Below are positions 1-13,161 of a DNA stretch of 64,000 bases, in pieces. Within the stretch, counting starts at the first letter, position 1. The number at the start of each line of letters is the position of its first letter. Under the pieces are notes generated by a model. The model saw only the letters and a list, made by a program, of their open reading frames with translations. It ran no database searches and was not told the DNA's origin. The DNA comes from Amphibalanus amphitrite (lineage: Eukaryota > Arthropoda > Thecostraca > Balanomorpha > Balanidae): contig NW_024881781.1 of NCBI RefSeq assembly GCF_019059575.1, positions 372,001 through 436,000 on the forward strand, read 5' to 3'. The position numbers and the translations under genes were made by a program.

Positions 1-931
1 TTTCTAAAGCAGTCCATCATCCGGGCCGCGAGCCCAAATTTGGGAACGCTCTCGTACACTGGCGCTGCAAGCGTTCCTTATTATGGGAACGGCGTACCCA
101 AAATTGGGAACGATTTCACCGACGCCTTTCAGGGGCTCTTTTCATTAACAAGCATCACGTCCAACGCCGCAAATTATTGTTAACGCAACAATCATCAGAT
201 GACCTTTCCGGCAAGACCGTCGCATGTTTCGCCCGGTCTTCTGCGCTTTTATTCCCGTCGATCTCGCAGCGGGCACGCCCCCCTCTGCAGGATTACGTAA
301 TTCACAACGCTCAGCGATGTTCAACAAGGTCTTCCATACCTATATCAGTAGGCGGAACTATGGTCAAGCGTACCCATTTTCGGGAACGCATTTTCGTTCC
401 CATGTTTGGGAACGATAAACCCAAATATGGGAACGCCATGTAGGCATTATTTAAAACAAGAAAAAGAACCGTTAAATGACGTCCAAAAAATATAAAACGA
501 TCGTGAACCACCTGATATTTGTCGCAATATTGTTGGGAAAGAGTTTGATATTGTAAGGCCCATCGTAGTTTCAAATCGTTCCCCTATTTCTAAAGCAGTC
601 CATCATCCGGGCCGCGAGCCCAAATTTGGGAACGCTCTCGTACACTGGCGCTGCAAGCGTTCCTTATTATGGGAACGGCGTACCCAAAATTGGGAACGAT
701 TTCACCGACGCCTTTCAGGGGCTCTTTTCATTAACAAGCATCACGTCCAACGCCGCAAATTATTGTTAACGCAACAATCATCAGATGACCTTTCCGGCAA
801 GACCGTCGCATGTTTCGCCCGGTCTTCTGCGCTTTTATTCCCGTCGATCTCGCAGCGGGCACGCCCCCCTCTGCAGGATTACGTAATTCACAACGCTCAG
901 CGATGTTCAACAAGGTCTTCCATACCTATAT
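1..931. repeat. 345-bp direct repeat, two copies (1-345 and 587-931)
   Basis: The stretch beginning TTTCTAAAGCAGTCCATCAT at position 1 recurs at 587 with a 586-bp offset. It stays apparently identical to about TATATC at 345/931, where the copies diverge. The first copy may be cut by the window edge. Near-identity implies a recent duplication. Neither copy has convincing coding capacity. The open frames inside are identical in both copies simply because the DNA is. Confidence 0.85.
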
Positions 932-1866
932 CCACCGTCCGCGCCGAGGGTGGAGACATGTCAAGCACCTGTCTGTTTATCACCGATAGTTGACGAGCAC
1001 AAGGAAGTATCCAAAAATGGGAACGCTGAATATGTTACACCCTCAAAACACCTAGTTCCAATGAAAATCTAGTTTTTTCCTTTCTTAATGAGTGTAAGTG
1101 GCAAAAGGCCTGGTAGGATGGGCACGAGGAATGATCGAAATCAGCATAAAAATTATAAATAAGTCACACAGAGCGACCTATATAAGAGAAATTCCCCCAA
1201 AACGATCACGCTTAGAAACACGGAAGACAAAAACCAAGCTCATGACGCTCCTTATAAAACAACTCTAAACAGCTAGCATCCAAATAAAATATGTCTATCT
1301 GGGATGATATAATACAGCTGAATAATTTTAAACCACTGAAACTGAGTTTACAACAGTAGTTCGGTAAAATCACTGACGTTCCATGCGGTCGTGCGCCCCG
1401 ACACCAAATGTCACCAATATCACCCCCGGACTGTCCGCGTGTTCGCTTGCATATGTCAGCATCTGGTGTCGCTAGTATGAAACTTCATAACCAGGCGAAA
1501 ATTATTATACTTGACCTCAAAATGTAAAAAACGCTTCATTTTCCTTAAAATTGCAAGTTAAATGTAGTATAACCCATGTTTTCACCATTCCGTCATTTCA
1601 AAAAATCATTAAAAATATCATTCGACGGTCAATTTCCTTGTGCAACGGTCAGATTAAAGATAATTTTATAGAGACTTAGTAGATACTTAAATTAGCGTGC
1701 ACTTTTTTGAGACGTGATGCACTAATGAGTTTTAGTGGGCGAACGGCCGAAAAATTACCTTCCGTTCCCATTAATGGGAACGCCCGTTCCCATATTTGGG
1801 AACTCCGTTCCCAAAAATGGGAACGTTCCTATATATGGGTACTCATGACCATAGTTCCGCCTACTG
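346..1866. mobile_element. Candidate non-autonomous DNA transposon with TTGGGAACG palindromes
   Basis: CAGTAGGCGGAACTATGGTC at 346 is matched in inverse orientation at 1847-1866. Similarity continues inward for about 40 bp (GTACCCAT... GGGAACG). Both ends carry stacked near-palindromes of the form CGTTCCCA(n)TGGGAACG, for example around 373-436 and 1764-1826. More single TTGGGAACG motifs lie at about 36-113, 622-699 and 1010-1025. No target-site duplication is evident. The second copy of the 345-bp repeat (587-931) lies inside these limits, so the outline may be composite. No transposase was found. Confidence 0.5.
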
Positions 1867-2948
1867 GCCTTGCATAAAAGTATATTGGACGAAGATTTGC
1901 GCCAATGAATTCAGAATTGGTAGTTGTCTGGTAACGTCAGTAATTGGTTACGCTGTCTGGCCACGTCAGTCTATTCCAATTATTATCTTGTAGGGACCAA
2001 GGTATTCAATATGACTGTTTTTTTTTTTGCTTGGTGTCTGCATGAGCTAACTGCTTGCCAACTTTAAACTTATATCTGTACAGTCCTGGCAATTTATAAA
2101 GCACGCCTGATGCCAAAGGAGACCATAGGTATCTCATTTGTTTTTGCTCAGATTGTCGACAAGTAAATAATGTTGTTATTGTACTGGGAATCATGTTGAA
2201 AGTGAAAGTGCTTTGTTTGTGTACTGTGTGCCATATGGTGATTGTGCTGGCACACTGCTGTGTCAGAATCTCAATTATAAGACATTTTTTCTAGTCATTC
2301 CTGATTTGCATATTATTTTCTACTTTTATTTTGTCCATGCTTGATAGATCATTATTGGGATATGAATATGTGTCCTTTTTGCTGGGAGAGTACCTATTTC
2401 ATGATTCAGTTTATGATACCCAAAAATTATGGGTACATCTCTGACAATTTGGGTAGTATTTAAATGTAATTCTTATTTACTTTATCCCATAAGAAGGCAT
2501 GTAGCTCTATGTTGATCTTAGTGGCAGCAAGTCCTTGGGTAATTCTGGAACTCTTTTGGGGACAGTGTCACAAAATTATATTAATGCTTGGGTGTTAGAG
2601 GGGAAAATTCCTCTCCAAAAAAGGGAAGAGGATGGTATATTCTTGATAAGATTAGCCCCCCTCCCCCAAAAAAAAAATAAAGAACAGAAGAAGGAAAGAT
2701 TGCACACTTTTCTGTACAATGGTAAAATAGGATGCGATTATGCAAGCAGATGCTCTCTCATGAGTGGTAAATTGCTCTTGAAAGTTGGAGGTGGGGTGGG
2801 AGTGGAAAATTATTTTCATTTGGATGTCTTGTTCCACCCAAACTGACAAATTTTGGGACACTGTTTGGGGATCATCCTAGCATTTCATCATCATCAGTCA
2901 TCCTATGCATTGCATGTAAATTAAGTCCAACATATGTGCTCTTTTTCA
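1867..2948. other. Upstream flank / 5' intron of GTF2E2, no gene seen
   Basis: AT-rich sequence without a convincing coding frame. TTTTTCAG at 2942-2949 is a good acceptor just before the GTF2E2 start codon, so at least part of this stretch is probably an intron after an unseen non-coding first exon. Confidence 0.5.
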
Positions 2949-2964
2949 GGAATACATAACCATT

Positions 2965-5272
2965 ATGGATCCATCACTACTGAAGGAGAGAGATGCCTTC
3001 CGAAAGAAGGCAATGGCCACCCCTGTGTAAGTTTAAACTGGAGGACTCTGAGTGCAACCGATTGAATGTTTTTTTTTTTCACAATCACATGCCTACAATA
3101 ATGATGCTGCTTTTCAATGTTCATTATTGAATCTTTGATATTGTATTGTTGCAAATCATTGGCACTACCAGCTCATTTAAGAAATATCTAGTGTATTTCC
3201 ATTTGTCCATGCAATTTTGTGGGATACTTATGCCAATATGTGTCAGGTAGTAAGAATTGCATATGTTGTGTGCTTCCAGGGTGGAAACCAAACCAAAGAA
3301 GGCACCTTCAAAACCCAGTGTCAGCGAGCCTCCAAAGAAGAAGGCTAAAACTGGACCGACCCCTGGTGACATTCACAGGTAAGCTAATCATGTCTGACCT
3401 GGATTTAGAAATACCAAAAGTGTACTAGCACTTACAGAGAATCATTTTATCAACTCGATTGGCTTACCTTGTAGCGTATTTACATCGTTAACTTCAAGAG
3501 CATTTTATTATAAGTGTAAGCTCATTTCGCAATATGTTTGCAAAACCCACCTTTTATTTCGGACCGTTCCGTCGATCTCGCCCGCGAGCGATCGGTCCTT
3601 CCAGCTAGTTAGTCGGCAGTGATGTCACTCGTTCTCCAGTCGTGGTGCTTCTCTCACCCAGCACGGCACACTCACCACCCGCCTCTCCGCTTTTCAGCCT
3701 GAAAATGGTATCGGGCAGCTCTCAGTACCGTTTCGGCGTGCTGGCCAAAATCGTCAAACACATGCGCAAGCGCCATCAGGAGGGTAACTTGTACCCGCTC
3801 ACCCTGGAGGAGATCCTGGATGAGACCAATCAGCTGGACGCCGGCTCCAAAGTCAAACAGGTGAGAGCCGAATAGTGGAAGGGGCGTGGGGAGAAGTGGA
3901 AGTCGTGGAATAAGGCGTTAACGTGCGTCGTATGAGTGGCATCATAGCGTTCCAGTCAACCTCATTGTAATTCACAAACGGTCGAGCGGCGATATGCTTT
4001 ACAAGTTTGTTACCTGATTTATCTGACATGGTGATTCATTGGTATGACTTCTACTATTTTTACCTCCTTATTTTTACGGATAATTTTGTGTTTGTTGACT
4101 GACCAGCGTAGCTTTAATTCAGACGGTGTCGATAATATTGCGTTCTTCCTGGTGTGATCCCTTCCCACAGGTAATGTGTCTACATATTGACGAAATGCAC
4201 TGCCTATCGTCCACAGTGGCTACAGACAGAGGCGTTGCCTAGCAACCCGAAGATCATGGTGACGCCGGAGGGCAAGTACCAGTTCAAGCCGCCGTACGAT
4301 CTGCGAGACCGCAAGACGATGCTGAAGCTACTGCGGAAGCACGACCTCAAGGGCTACGGCGGCCTGCTGCTAGAGGACGTGCAGGAGAGCCTGCCCAACT
4401 GCGACCGCATCATGAAGGTACGGACGAGATGAGGGGTCTGTGTGTGGCGTATCGACAGGCGTAGATGAGTTAAGGTCTGCGGCGTCGGAGCGATCAGGGA
4501 CGGAGATCGGAAGAGGTGGATACTTATAAGGCTCCAGTTTGAACTTAACATTTTAAGGAAATACTGGAGCTTCCATGAATATGGATAATGCACGATTCAG
4601 GTGCCAGTTGAAAGCATATGGACGAATTTGAAGCTTGAATATGGGTAGCTTTCTTATTCTGTTCAACTTCCATATTTTTGTGAACGTCGACCATCTCTGC
4701 AATGCACTTTTGAAGGCTATGCTACTAAATGAGCTGTCATTTACAGTGCCAATTATCCATTATTCATCACTTTTACCTAAAAAAATGGCCGTGTTTTACA
4801 CAAATCTCGCTTCATCGTGATATATGTATTTTGTACGTGCGTCGATTTGGTCTGAAACAATTCCACCGCCGTATGGGTTGTAACACCGCTACAAAAACCC
4901 ATGTATAATACAAGTATCCCCGGCCAGCGACTGATCTTTTCCCTTCTCCATTTTCAGCAAATAGCCAACGACATCACCTACATCGTCCGGCCGCAGGACA
5001 AGAAGAAGGTCATCTTCTACAACGACCGCACGGCCCGCTTCCAGGTGGACGAGGAGCTCGCCAAGCTGTGGCGCAGCGTGCCTGTCCGCGGCGTCGATGA
5101 CGAGAAGATCGAGGAGTACCTGGAGCGCCAGGGTCTCCAGGCGATGCATGACCACGGCCTGAAGAAGCTGGTGCCGCCCAAGCGCAAGTCTCGCGGAGGA
5201 AAGCGGAAGAACAAGGCGCCGAAGGACAATGACCATCTGAAGGATGTGCTGGAGACCTATGATGAGGGTTAA
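2965..5272 (+). CDS. GTF2E2: General transcription factor IIE subunit 2 (TFIIE beta)
   Basis: TFIIE beta pairs with TFIIE alpha to recruit and regulate TFIIH in the RNA polymerase II pre-initiation complex in the nucleus. Coding exons are 2965-3026, 3280-3378, 3698-3860, 4217-4417 and 4958-5272. Together they give 840 nt, or 279 residues (human about 291), all with GT-AG borders. The protein opens with [20 protein letters not shown], the family signature. A lysine/proline-rich linker follows, then the first winged helix ([20 protein letters not shown], then [10 protein letters not shown]), the second winged helix ([20 protein letters not shown] to LPNCDRIMK), the region with [13 protein letters not shown] and [10 protein letters not shown], and a basic C-terminal tail ([13 protein letters not shown]). 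The start codon follows a 5' UTR acceptor at 2949. A possible ATTAAA polyadenylation signal lies at 5663-5668. It is convergent with separase. The identification is firm. Confidence 0.97.
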
Positions 5273-5864
5273 TAAGTGGATGGGTAGGGGGTTTTGAGGG
5301 CAGGCTTCCGCTGGGTGAGGGTAGTGGAGTCAGGAGGGTCCTAAGTTATTGACGCGCTGTGAAATGTCATCGGAGCGGGGCACGAGCAGGTTCGCCCCGT
5401 CCGATACTAACGTTTAGGACTTAAGTACTGCAAACTGAGCGTATACGATACGCATTACAAGCAGACACAAACCGTAAACACTGCGTGCGGGATCCGCTAG
5501 AATAAGGACCGCGTGAATCGACGGATCGTACTGTGAATCTTTGCGCCTGTAAGTCTTTGGGGTGCTTGCGCCATCGTGAATCGTGTATCGTAAACGGCTA
5601 AGCTATGAACACCATTACAAATACACTCGACTATACTCGATGTGCCGTTTACTATAACATGAATTAAAACTGCACTCGGTGGCTAACGTCTGCGATGCAT
5701 AGTCGAAATGTAACAGTCACTACATCGCGCTAAAACGGGGATACACCACGGAGCGCAACGCAGCGGATGCGTCACTTAAAAATCACGATGAGCAGGTTCA
5801 CACAAGAGTACTGTCATTCATCATCCCGCCGCGTCGAGGCGACAGAGCCTGCCTACGAGCTGAT
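5273..5864. other. Convergent 3' intergenic region (GTF2E2 / separase)
   Basis: These 592 bp lie between the stop codons of two convergent genes and hold their 3' UTRs. ATTAAA at 5663-5668 is the best polyadenylation signal on the + strand. No clear AATAAA is visible for separase on the - strand. No further gene is seen. Confidence 0.6.
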
Positions 5865-8800
5865 TCATATTCTGCGGCTGGCGCGCTGCGGTCGGGCCGT
5901 CGTTTTGGTCTCGGCAGCGCCAGCCACCTCTGCCGTCGCTGCCGCTCTCCTTCCACCCCGTCCGGCGCTGCGCGGTCGCCCCGTGCCGGCCGCGCTCCTA
6001 GCGGTGCCAGACCCCACCTTGGTGGGTATCCGCGTCGGGCCCCGCGCCGCGGTCTTCTTGCTCTCCGCAGGATCCTTTTGTGACGCCTTCTCCGACTGGG
6101 TGCGATCCAGGGGAGGCTCCGTGCTAACACTATCCCGCGTCGTGTCGGCACGCGACTTCTCTGTCGCCCTATCATCTCTGTCCAGCGCCTCCAGCAGGCC
6201 GACACGCGAGCCGTCCAGCACTCCCGTCATGTTGGTTCGGTCGGTGAGAGCGTTCAGTTTCGAGCTGTCAGCGGTGGCATCTAGTCCGAGCCGGTCCTCT
6301 CCCCGCCCCACCTTCGACCGTTCCATGGTAGCATTTAGCTTGGACTTGTTGACACTGGCGTCCAGTTTGGACCGGTCACCAGCAGCATCCAGCCGGGAGG
6401 TGTCGCCCGCTTTCTGTGCGGCTGGACAGGGGGTCTCGGGCTGGCGAGGTCGGATGTGGTCGGCAGTGACGGGCAGGCCGTACACGACCGGCGCTGCCGC
6501 CATGAACCAGGAGGTGACTGAGCTGCGCGCTGCCGACACCGCCTCCGGCAGACTGCGGCCACTGGGCCCGTCTGTAAAAGGGGAGGCCGGTGTCAGTGGT
6601 CAGGATAAACGCGTCAGACACCCTTTGAGTATACACTACATAAAAGGCTCAGACCAACGAAAAATTGTCGAACAGTACGATCAAAACGCAGAAAGAACAA
6701 CCCTTCAAACTACCACTGCCGTACTCGACACAACAGAAAAGAAAATCCACTACCCACATTCTTGTAAAACTTTCTTTTAAGCGTTTTGTAAACATCTGGT
6801 GCACTTCTCTCCCCATCCAAAATTTTTATCTAGCGATCTCATTGAGCATTGACCGGCCGACGCTCACGACAGACAGTCCTTTGACACTCGGTTAGATACC
6901 GCAACAGTCCTCACCTGTCCACTGTTCAATGACGGCCTTGGAGTACGTGTCCAGCATGTTATCTGTCACCGGCCACAGGTTACCCAGAATCGCTGGGCTG
7001 TGGGTAAAGAGGGACACTGTGTGAGACACACTGAGAATCGCCGGACTGTGGGTAAAGAGGGACACTGTGAGACACACCGAGAAGCGCCGGACTGTGGAAC
7101 ATATGCGAAGAGTAACTGTCAGAAACACTGTGACCGACCACAAGTCACTAGGGACTACGATAGCTGACAAATATACTGTCCCAATAATTACCACAGGTAG
7201 CTCCGAGGGTCGCAGTAACTCAGACGTACGACTACATACCACAGCAGTCCACAGGTTAACAAAGATCGCGGTAACTGTCATACTGCCACAGAGAACTAAC
7301 ACAGTTACCAGGTTACACAGATACCAGGATCGCCCTCGTCCCACAAACACAGTTTTCGTGGTCCATTCCATTTCAACTCCTGTGTAGTGCGTATTCGCCC
7401 GCCATCTTTGTCTACCTTACATTCCACCCAGATGTCTCACCAGTTGGCCATCAGGTAGGCTAGCACCGAGCCGTGCGGGTCGGCCGTCGGCCCGGGCTGC
7501 ACCAGCTGACCGCTGCTGCAGCCGAACAGCAGCGCCACGGCGTTACAGTGCAGCGCGCGCAGCTTCTCCGTCGGCAGGTACTGGCTGCCGCTGCCGTGGC
7601 CGCAGTACCTGCGAGAATAGTAGGTACCATTTAGTGAGTCGGCAGGTACCGGCTGCCGGCTGCCGTGGCCGCAGTATCTGCGATAATAGTACAACAGTCC
7701 AAAGTCAGCAATCGGAAGGGAGTAACAGCGGCCGCTGCCTGACAGAAGCAGTTGGGCCTGCGCGCCCAGTACAGTTCAATCAGCAGTCGGGCCTGCGAGT
7801 ACAGTACAGTTCAGTCGAAACTCAAAGGTTGGGAGGCTCTGTCGCTGCCGTGGACACAGTATCTATACGTACGCACTACGCATATACGTAAACTAACATA
7901 CCTCTACGTAGGCCCTCCCTGCCGGCTACCCAATGCCCATATGCGCCTATGTCCTTGGCGAATACGCGTCCGGGTTTCAGGAGCAGGACTGGGTTGGTAT
8001 CGACTATCGACGCCCGTCACTTACGCCATGACCTGTCCCTCGGTGAGCGCCGCAGAGAACTCTTTGAGCGTGGGCGGCCGTCCGACGATACCGTTCCAGC
8101 CGCGCTGCTCCAGGAACGGTCCCATGCGCTGCTCCGTGTTCACCAGGTCGCCGGCCGGGTTCAGGATGTAGGTGGCGCCAGCGGCGGCCGGCAGGGGCGC
8201 GGGCCGCTGGTTGCGGCTGGTCAGACACAGACCGAGGATAGCCAGCGACGGGAGGCGACAGGCGGGTCCCAGCGCCAGGCCGGCCACCGTCTCCCACGGG
8301 TAGCGCTGCACCTCGCGGTCCAGCACGAGCAGCACCTGACCGCGGCGCGCCCCCGCCGACGCGTCCTCCAGATCATCGCGCCGCTCCGCCAGCGTCTCAG
8401 TGACGGTTCGCCGGAGCTCAGAAGGCGCCGACGGGCCTAGCGCCGCCGCCACGCCGTCCGCCAGGTCACCAGCGGTCTCCGGGAGACGGGCCGCCAGCAG
8501 AGCCAGCCGCGCGCGCTGCTCGCCGCTCAGAGAGGCCGGCAGAGCGGCCACCGTCTCGGCGACGGCGCGCCGGTGCTGCGGACGCAGCAGACAGCCGGCC
8601 AACAGGTAGGCGTGTCGGCCCAGCCAGGCTACCTCCATACTCCGGACGATCGACTGGGGAACACGGCAGACGGGGCGGCGTGGAATCAGCAGTGATAGCA
8701 ACAACAGTCTGATGTAGGCCTAACAGAGGTTAAAGTCAATGCGACGTAATGAGTAGTGGCCTAGCACCACCGATAGAAGTTAACAATCCGGCGCCAGCAT

Positions 8801-11265
8801 TGACGATACGCATTGGAAATTTGTGACCAAAAGACTGTTCTCAAAATATGATTGACACTTTTCCATAGATCCAGCTGCAGAGCCGTGGATAGTTCTACGG
8901 GTTCCAGACCTGAAGGTCATTCATCTTTCAGTATCGTTGTTGGCAATTACAACAGTCTGTCGATATAATAAATTTGGAAATCAATAAAATTCTAAGTCAT
9001 GCCTCAATTAATGCATTAATATTAAACTTTCAATACACTTGAATTCAGCTGCAACCTCTTCGTTTTGGCCATAGAGATCTTGTATACATATAATATAAGA
9101 TGTATATAATATCTCTATGCGTTTGGCGTCCTCTCACAACGACAGAGCTTACCTTCATCCTCTCGTCGAGCAGGCCGCGCTCTGCCCAGTACTTGTGCCG
9201 GTCATTGGAGAGACTGCGCTGAATCGAACCGTTGTCGGCTAACATCGCCTCAAACTGCGAGAGGAACGAGCAGCAGTGGTCGGAGGCGGGCGCCGGCACG
9301 CGCGTCAGCAGCACCGAGTCGGGGTCTCCGCCCTGGAACCGGGACACCACCAGCTCGGGTGTGTCGTGACGGGTCAGCCGACTGCGAGCCCGCGGTACCG
9401 CTGTGAGTTGGATCACCGTCCAGTCTGTACACAGAAGAGGGGAGAGACGGGTCAGCCGACTGTGGCACCGCTGTCATTTGGATCCTCTATGTATAGTCTA
9501 CACAGAGGGGAGGGGAGGGGAGAGTCAGCTAAGAGGGTGAAAGGACGGGACATAATGTTTAAAAGCGCACGAAGGACCAGCGCGAATGTAGTTAGAACAC
9601 CATGCTATATCATTCACACCCTAATTCAATGACAAAACATCCGCGGTGCGCATGTCAAACTCTCTAATTATTGTTCTGTAGGGGTTTTCGGGGCAGACGC
9701 TTAATCAGCCCATGCAGTCAACCAAGCGTCAAACGTCACCCCTCTGCAGCCTGCCAGCGCCAGGGCCCCAGTCCTATACCTACCGGGTGGCACAAGATTG
9801 ATGAGGTCAACCATCTCCTGTCGTCGTTCCGGGACCGATTTGTACTGCAGCTGCCGGCGCCGGGAGTCGAGGAGCGCCTCCTGCGTGCCGGCCGGCCAGC
9901 CTGACACCCGATCGCCAGACTTGACCTGCGACCTAGCAACGACGGAAACGTCAGGTCAGGGCAAATGGCAGGTCAGGGCAGATGGCAACTTTTAAGCCGG
10001 ATTCGCGGTCTCGCGAACGGCAGAGATTCTCCGTGACGTCACGTAGAATTTTCGCCGTCCCTGCGACATCGAACGGCGTTTTGGGCCTGGCGACGAAAAT
10101 TCTAAGCAAGGCCACTAACCCCGCGTTCGATGTCTCTTGGACGACGAAGATTCTACGCCGTCCGGCCAATCACATTCCATAGCTGCAGCCGAGCCCCTCT
10201 GACCTTGAACGGGATTGACCGGACGACGTAGAATCTTCGTCGTCCGAAAGACATCGAACGCGGGGTAAGATTCTTCGCCGTCTGGGCCCAAAATGCCGTT
10301 CGATGTAGCACTAGAATCTTTGCCGTCCGCGAGACTCCGAGCCCGACCTTAGATTTCAGGAGGACGTGACTGCAGCGATCATCAACAACATATCGCAACT
10401 CCTATACACTGTACGAACAGGTTCCGTACCAACATGTTAAATCAAGCAAGCAGAACGAACGACGAGTAATTCTGCCAAGCTCCGAGTAGCGAAAGATCCA
10501 CCCTCCAGTCCGCGCGTTTGTCACTTACTGTACCAGTCGGCAGGAGCTCTTCATGATCATGTACTGTCGCAGGGTGGTGGAGTGGCTCTCCGCGAGGTAG
10601 TGCAGCGCCTCCAGCGGCTGCTCGGCCGACAGGTATTGAAGGGCGCGCTGAATCACCAGACCTAGAGATAGTAGACACATTGGTACAGACAGGGCGGGGG
10701 ACAGGTACTGAAGGGCATGCTGAATCACCAGACCTGGAGGTAGTAGTAGACAGAGCGGTACAGACAGGGCAGGGGGAGGTGGCTGTAGGGCGCACTGGAT
10801 CACCAGATCTGGGGACATCTAGGTGCAGTGGTACAGGCAGCTGTGACAGGTACTGTCGCAAGCGCAGTCGAAACAGACGGCACTGCATGGGTCATCCATC
10901 CTTCGTGACACGCAAAACTCAAAAGAGAGTAAGCGATGCAGCTGAGGTCTGAGGAGTACCCACGCGATATCCCCGCATGATACTACTATTGTGCAACGGT
11001 CGGATACACTCACAAATATGTACCGTCCTCTTGTTGCTCGATCGGCTATGCACAATCACTTTTGACATAGCCGTCCCATAAGCTCACTGTTATACGACAC
11101 TCCCACACACTCACTGTTATGCGAGAAGCCGCAGCAGAGTCGCTCAGCCCCCTCCAGCAGCGCCGGCAGAGCCTCGGCAGACGGCTCTGTGTCCAGCAGG
11201 TCTGAGACGGTGGACACGCTGTCATCCAGGCGCAGACCGCTCGCGCCGCGCAGCAGCGTCTCCAT
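5865..11265 (-). CDS. ESPL1: Separase (cohesin-cleaving cysteine protease), short arthropod-type
   Basis: Separase cleaves the cohesin kleisin at anaphase to release sister chromatids. The - strand coding exons are 11265-11115, 10661-10529, 9932-9784, 9424-9153, 8653-8025, 7608-7441, 6997-6915 and 6571-5865, together 2292 nt or 763 residues. The catalytic dyad is visible: His in YCGHGSG (about residue 449) and Cys in LLFGCSSG (about 475). Their 26-residue spacing is what human separase has. Other family motifs are the YILNPAGDL and GWNGIVGR stretches, CPAILGNLWPVTD, and APVVYGLPV, which normally ends the protein. Here about 200 further residues follow, including a nonapeptide repeat. The ATG has a good context (GCCATGG) and an in-frame TGA 15 nt upstream. 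No N-terminal helical domain is seen, so this resembles Drosophila separase, which works with a separate partner (Three rows). An unseen upstream exon cannot be excluded. Confidence 0.93.
6213..6410 (-). repeat. 27-bp coding minisatellite: nonapeptide repeats in separase tail
   Basis: The last separase exon encodes about seven degenerate nine-residue units of the type KLDASVNKS, KLNATMERS, KVGRGEDRL, GLDATADSS, KLNALTDRT, just after the conserved protease end. The units are hydrophilic and have alternating charge. They keep the frame because 27 is a multiple of three. They have no counterpart in the separases I know, and their function is unknown. Confidence 0.8.
6985..7098 (-). repeat. Tandem repeat overlapping separase exon 7 acceptor
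   Basis: A unit of about 48 bp starts at 6985 (AGAATCGCTGGGCTGTGGGT on the + strand), 7033 and about 7080. The first copy contains the acceptor used for the exon at 6997, and the second copy repeats a potential TTTACCCACAG acceptor inside the intron. Copies decay with distance from the exon. Confidence 0.8.
7637..7694 (-). repeat. Tandem copy of the catalytic-His exon start
   Basis: About 73 bp upstream of the true acceptor at 7609, the intron repeats the acceptor and the first 45 or so bases of the exon, including the codons for YCGHGS. A small indel then shifts the frame. The true exon is preceded by TATTCTCGCAG, the copy by TATTATCGCAG. It is therefore a potential alternative or decoy 3' splice site carrying a second catalytic-His motif. 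Confidence 0.85.
9445..9515 (-). repeat. Tandem copy of separase exon 4 start
   Basis: CGGGTCAGCCGACTG of the exon (about 9379) recurs at about 9450, followed by a degenerate match to the exon start, acceptor and polypyrimidine tract (GGATC... CTACACAGAGGGG). The offset is about 71 bp. The copy is degenerate and intronic. Confidence 0.75.
10007..10345. mobile_element. Fold-back MITE in separase intron
   Basis: Two inverted arms, about 10007-10175 and 10215-10345, share blocks such as CATCGAACGGCGTTTTGGGC / GCCCAAAATGCCGTTCGATG and GACGACGAAGATTCTACGCC with its complement. The outer ends GTCTCGCGAACGG and CCGTCCGCGAGAC are complementary. A spacer of about 40 bp separates the arms. No target-site duplication was identified and no coding capacity is present. 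Confidence 0.75.
10631..10870 (-). repeat. 72-bp tandem array over separase exon 2 acceptor
   Basis: AGGTATTGAAGGGCGCGCTG at 10631 lies in the exon, and related units start at about 10703, 10777 and 10848, a period of 71-74 bp. The exon copy ends with the acceptor at 10662, and at least two intronic copies retain an acceptor-like CCAGACCT or CCAGATCT context. Copies farther from the exon are more decayed. Confidence 0.85.
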
Positions 11266-12956
<1,691 letters not shown>

Positions 12957-12990
12957 CACTCCTCCCCCTGCGGTTTTTCGCAGATACCTC

Positions 12991-13161
12991 AAAAACGGCG
13001 GCGCTGAGCGCCACCGTTTTTGGCACACCTGTTCATGCATCTTTTTCACACATGTTGTAAAAAGTTCAGACCCAGGGCTGTCATGATCAGGTCACCAGGT
13101 CACGTCAAGTGACCTCACCTCAGAAAAAAAGTTTGAATCCTCGAGGATTCAAACTTTTTTT
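12991..13161. repeat. Two hairpins beside the microsatellite, one a perfect 38-bp palindrome
   Basis: At 12991-13021 AAAAACGG... CCGTTTTT forms a stem with one mismatch. At 13124-13161 AAAAAAAGTTTGAATCC is followed by TCGA and its exact reverse complement, a perfect 38-bp palindrome. The ending in T7 resembles an intrinsic terminator, but in a eukaryote it is more likely a repeat end or a cruciform-prone site. Confidence 0.9.

Noticed and set aside
5767..6780. 337-codon + strand frame opposite the last separase exon
   Set aside because: It is antisense to a well-supported exon, has separase codon-pair composition mirrored, and matches no family.
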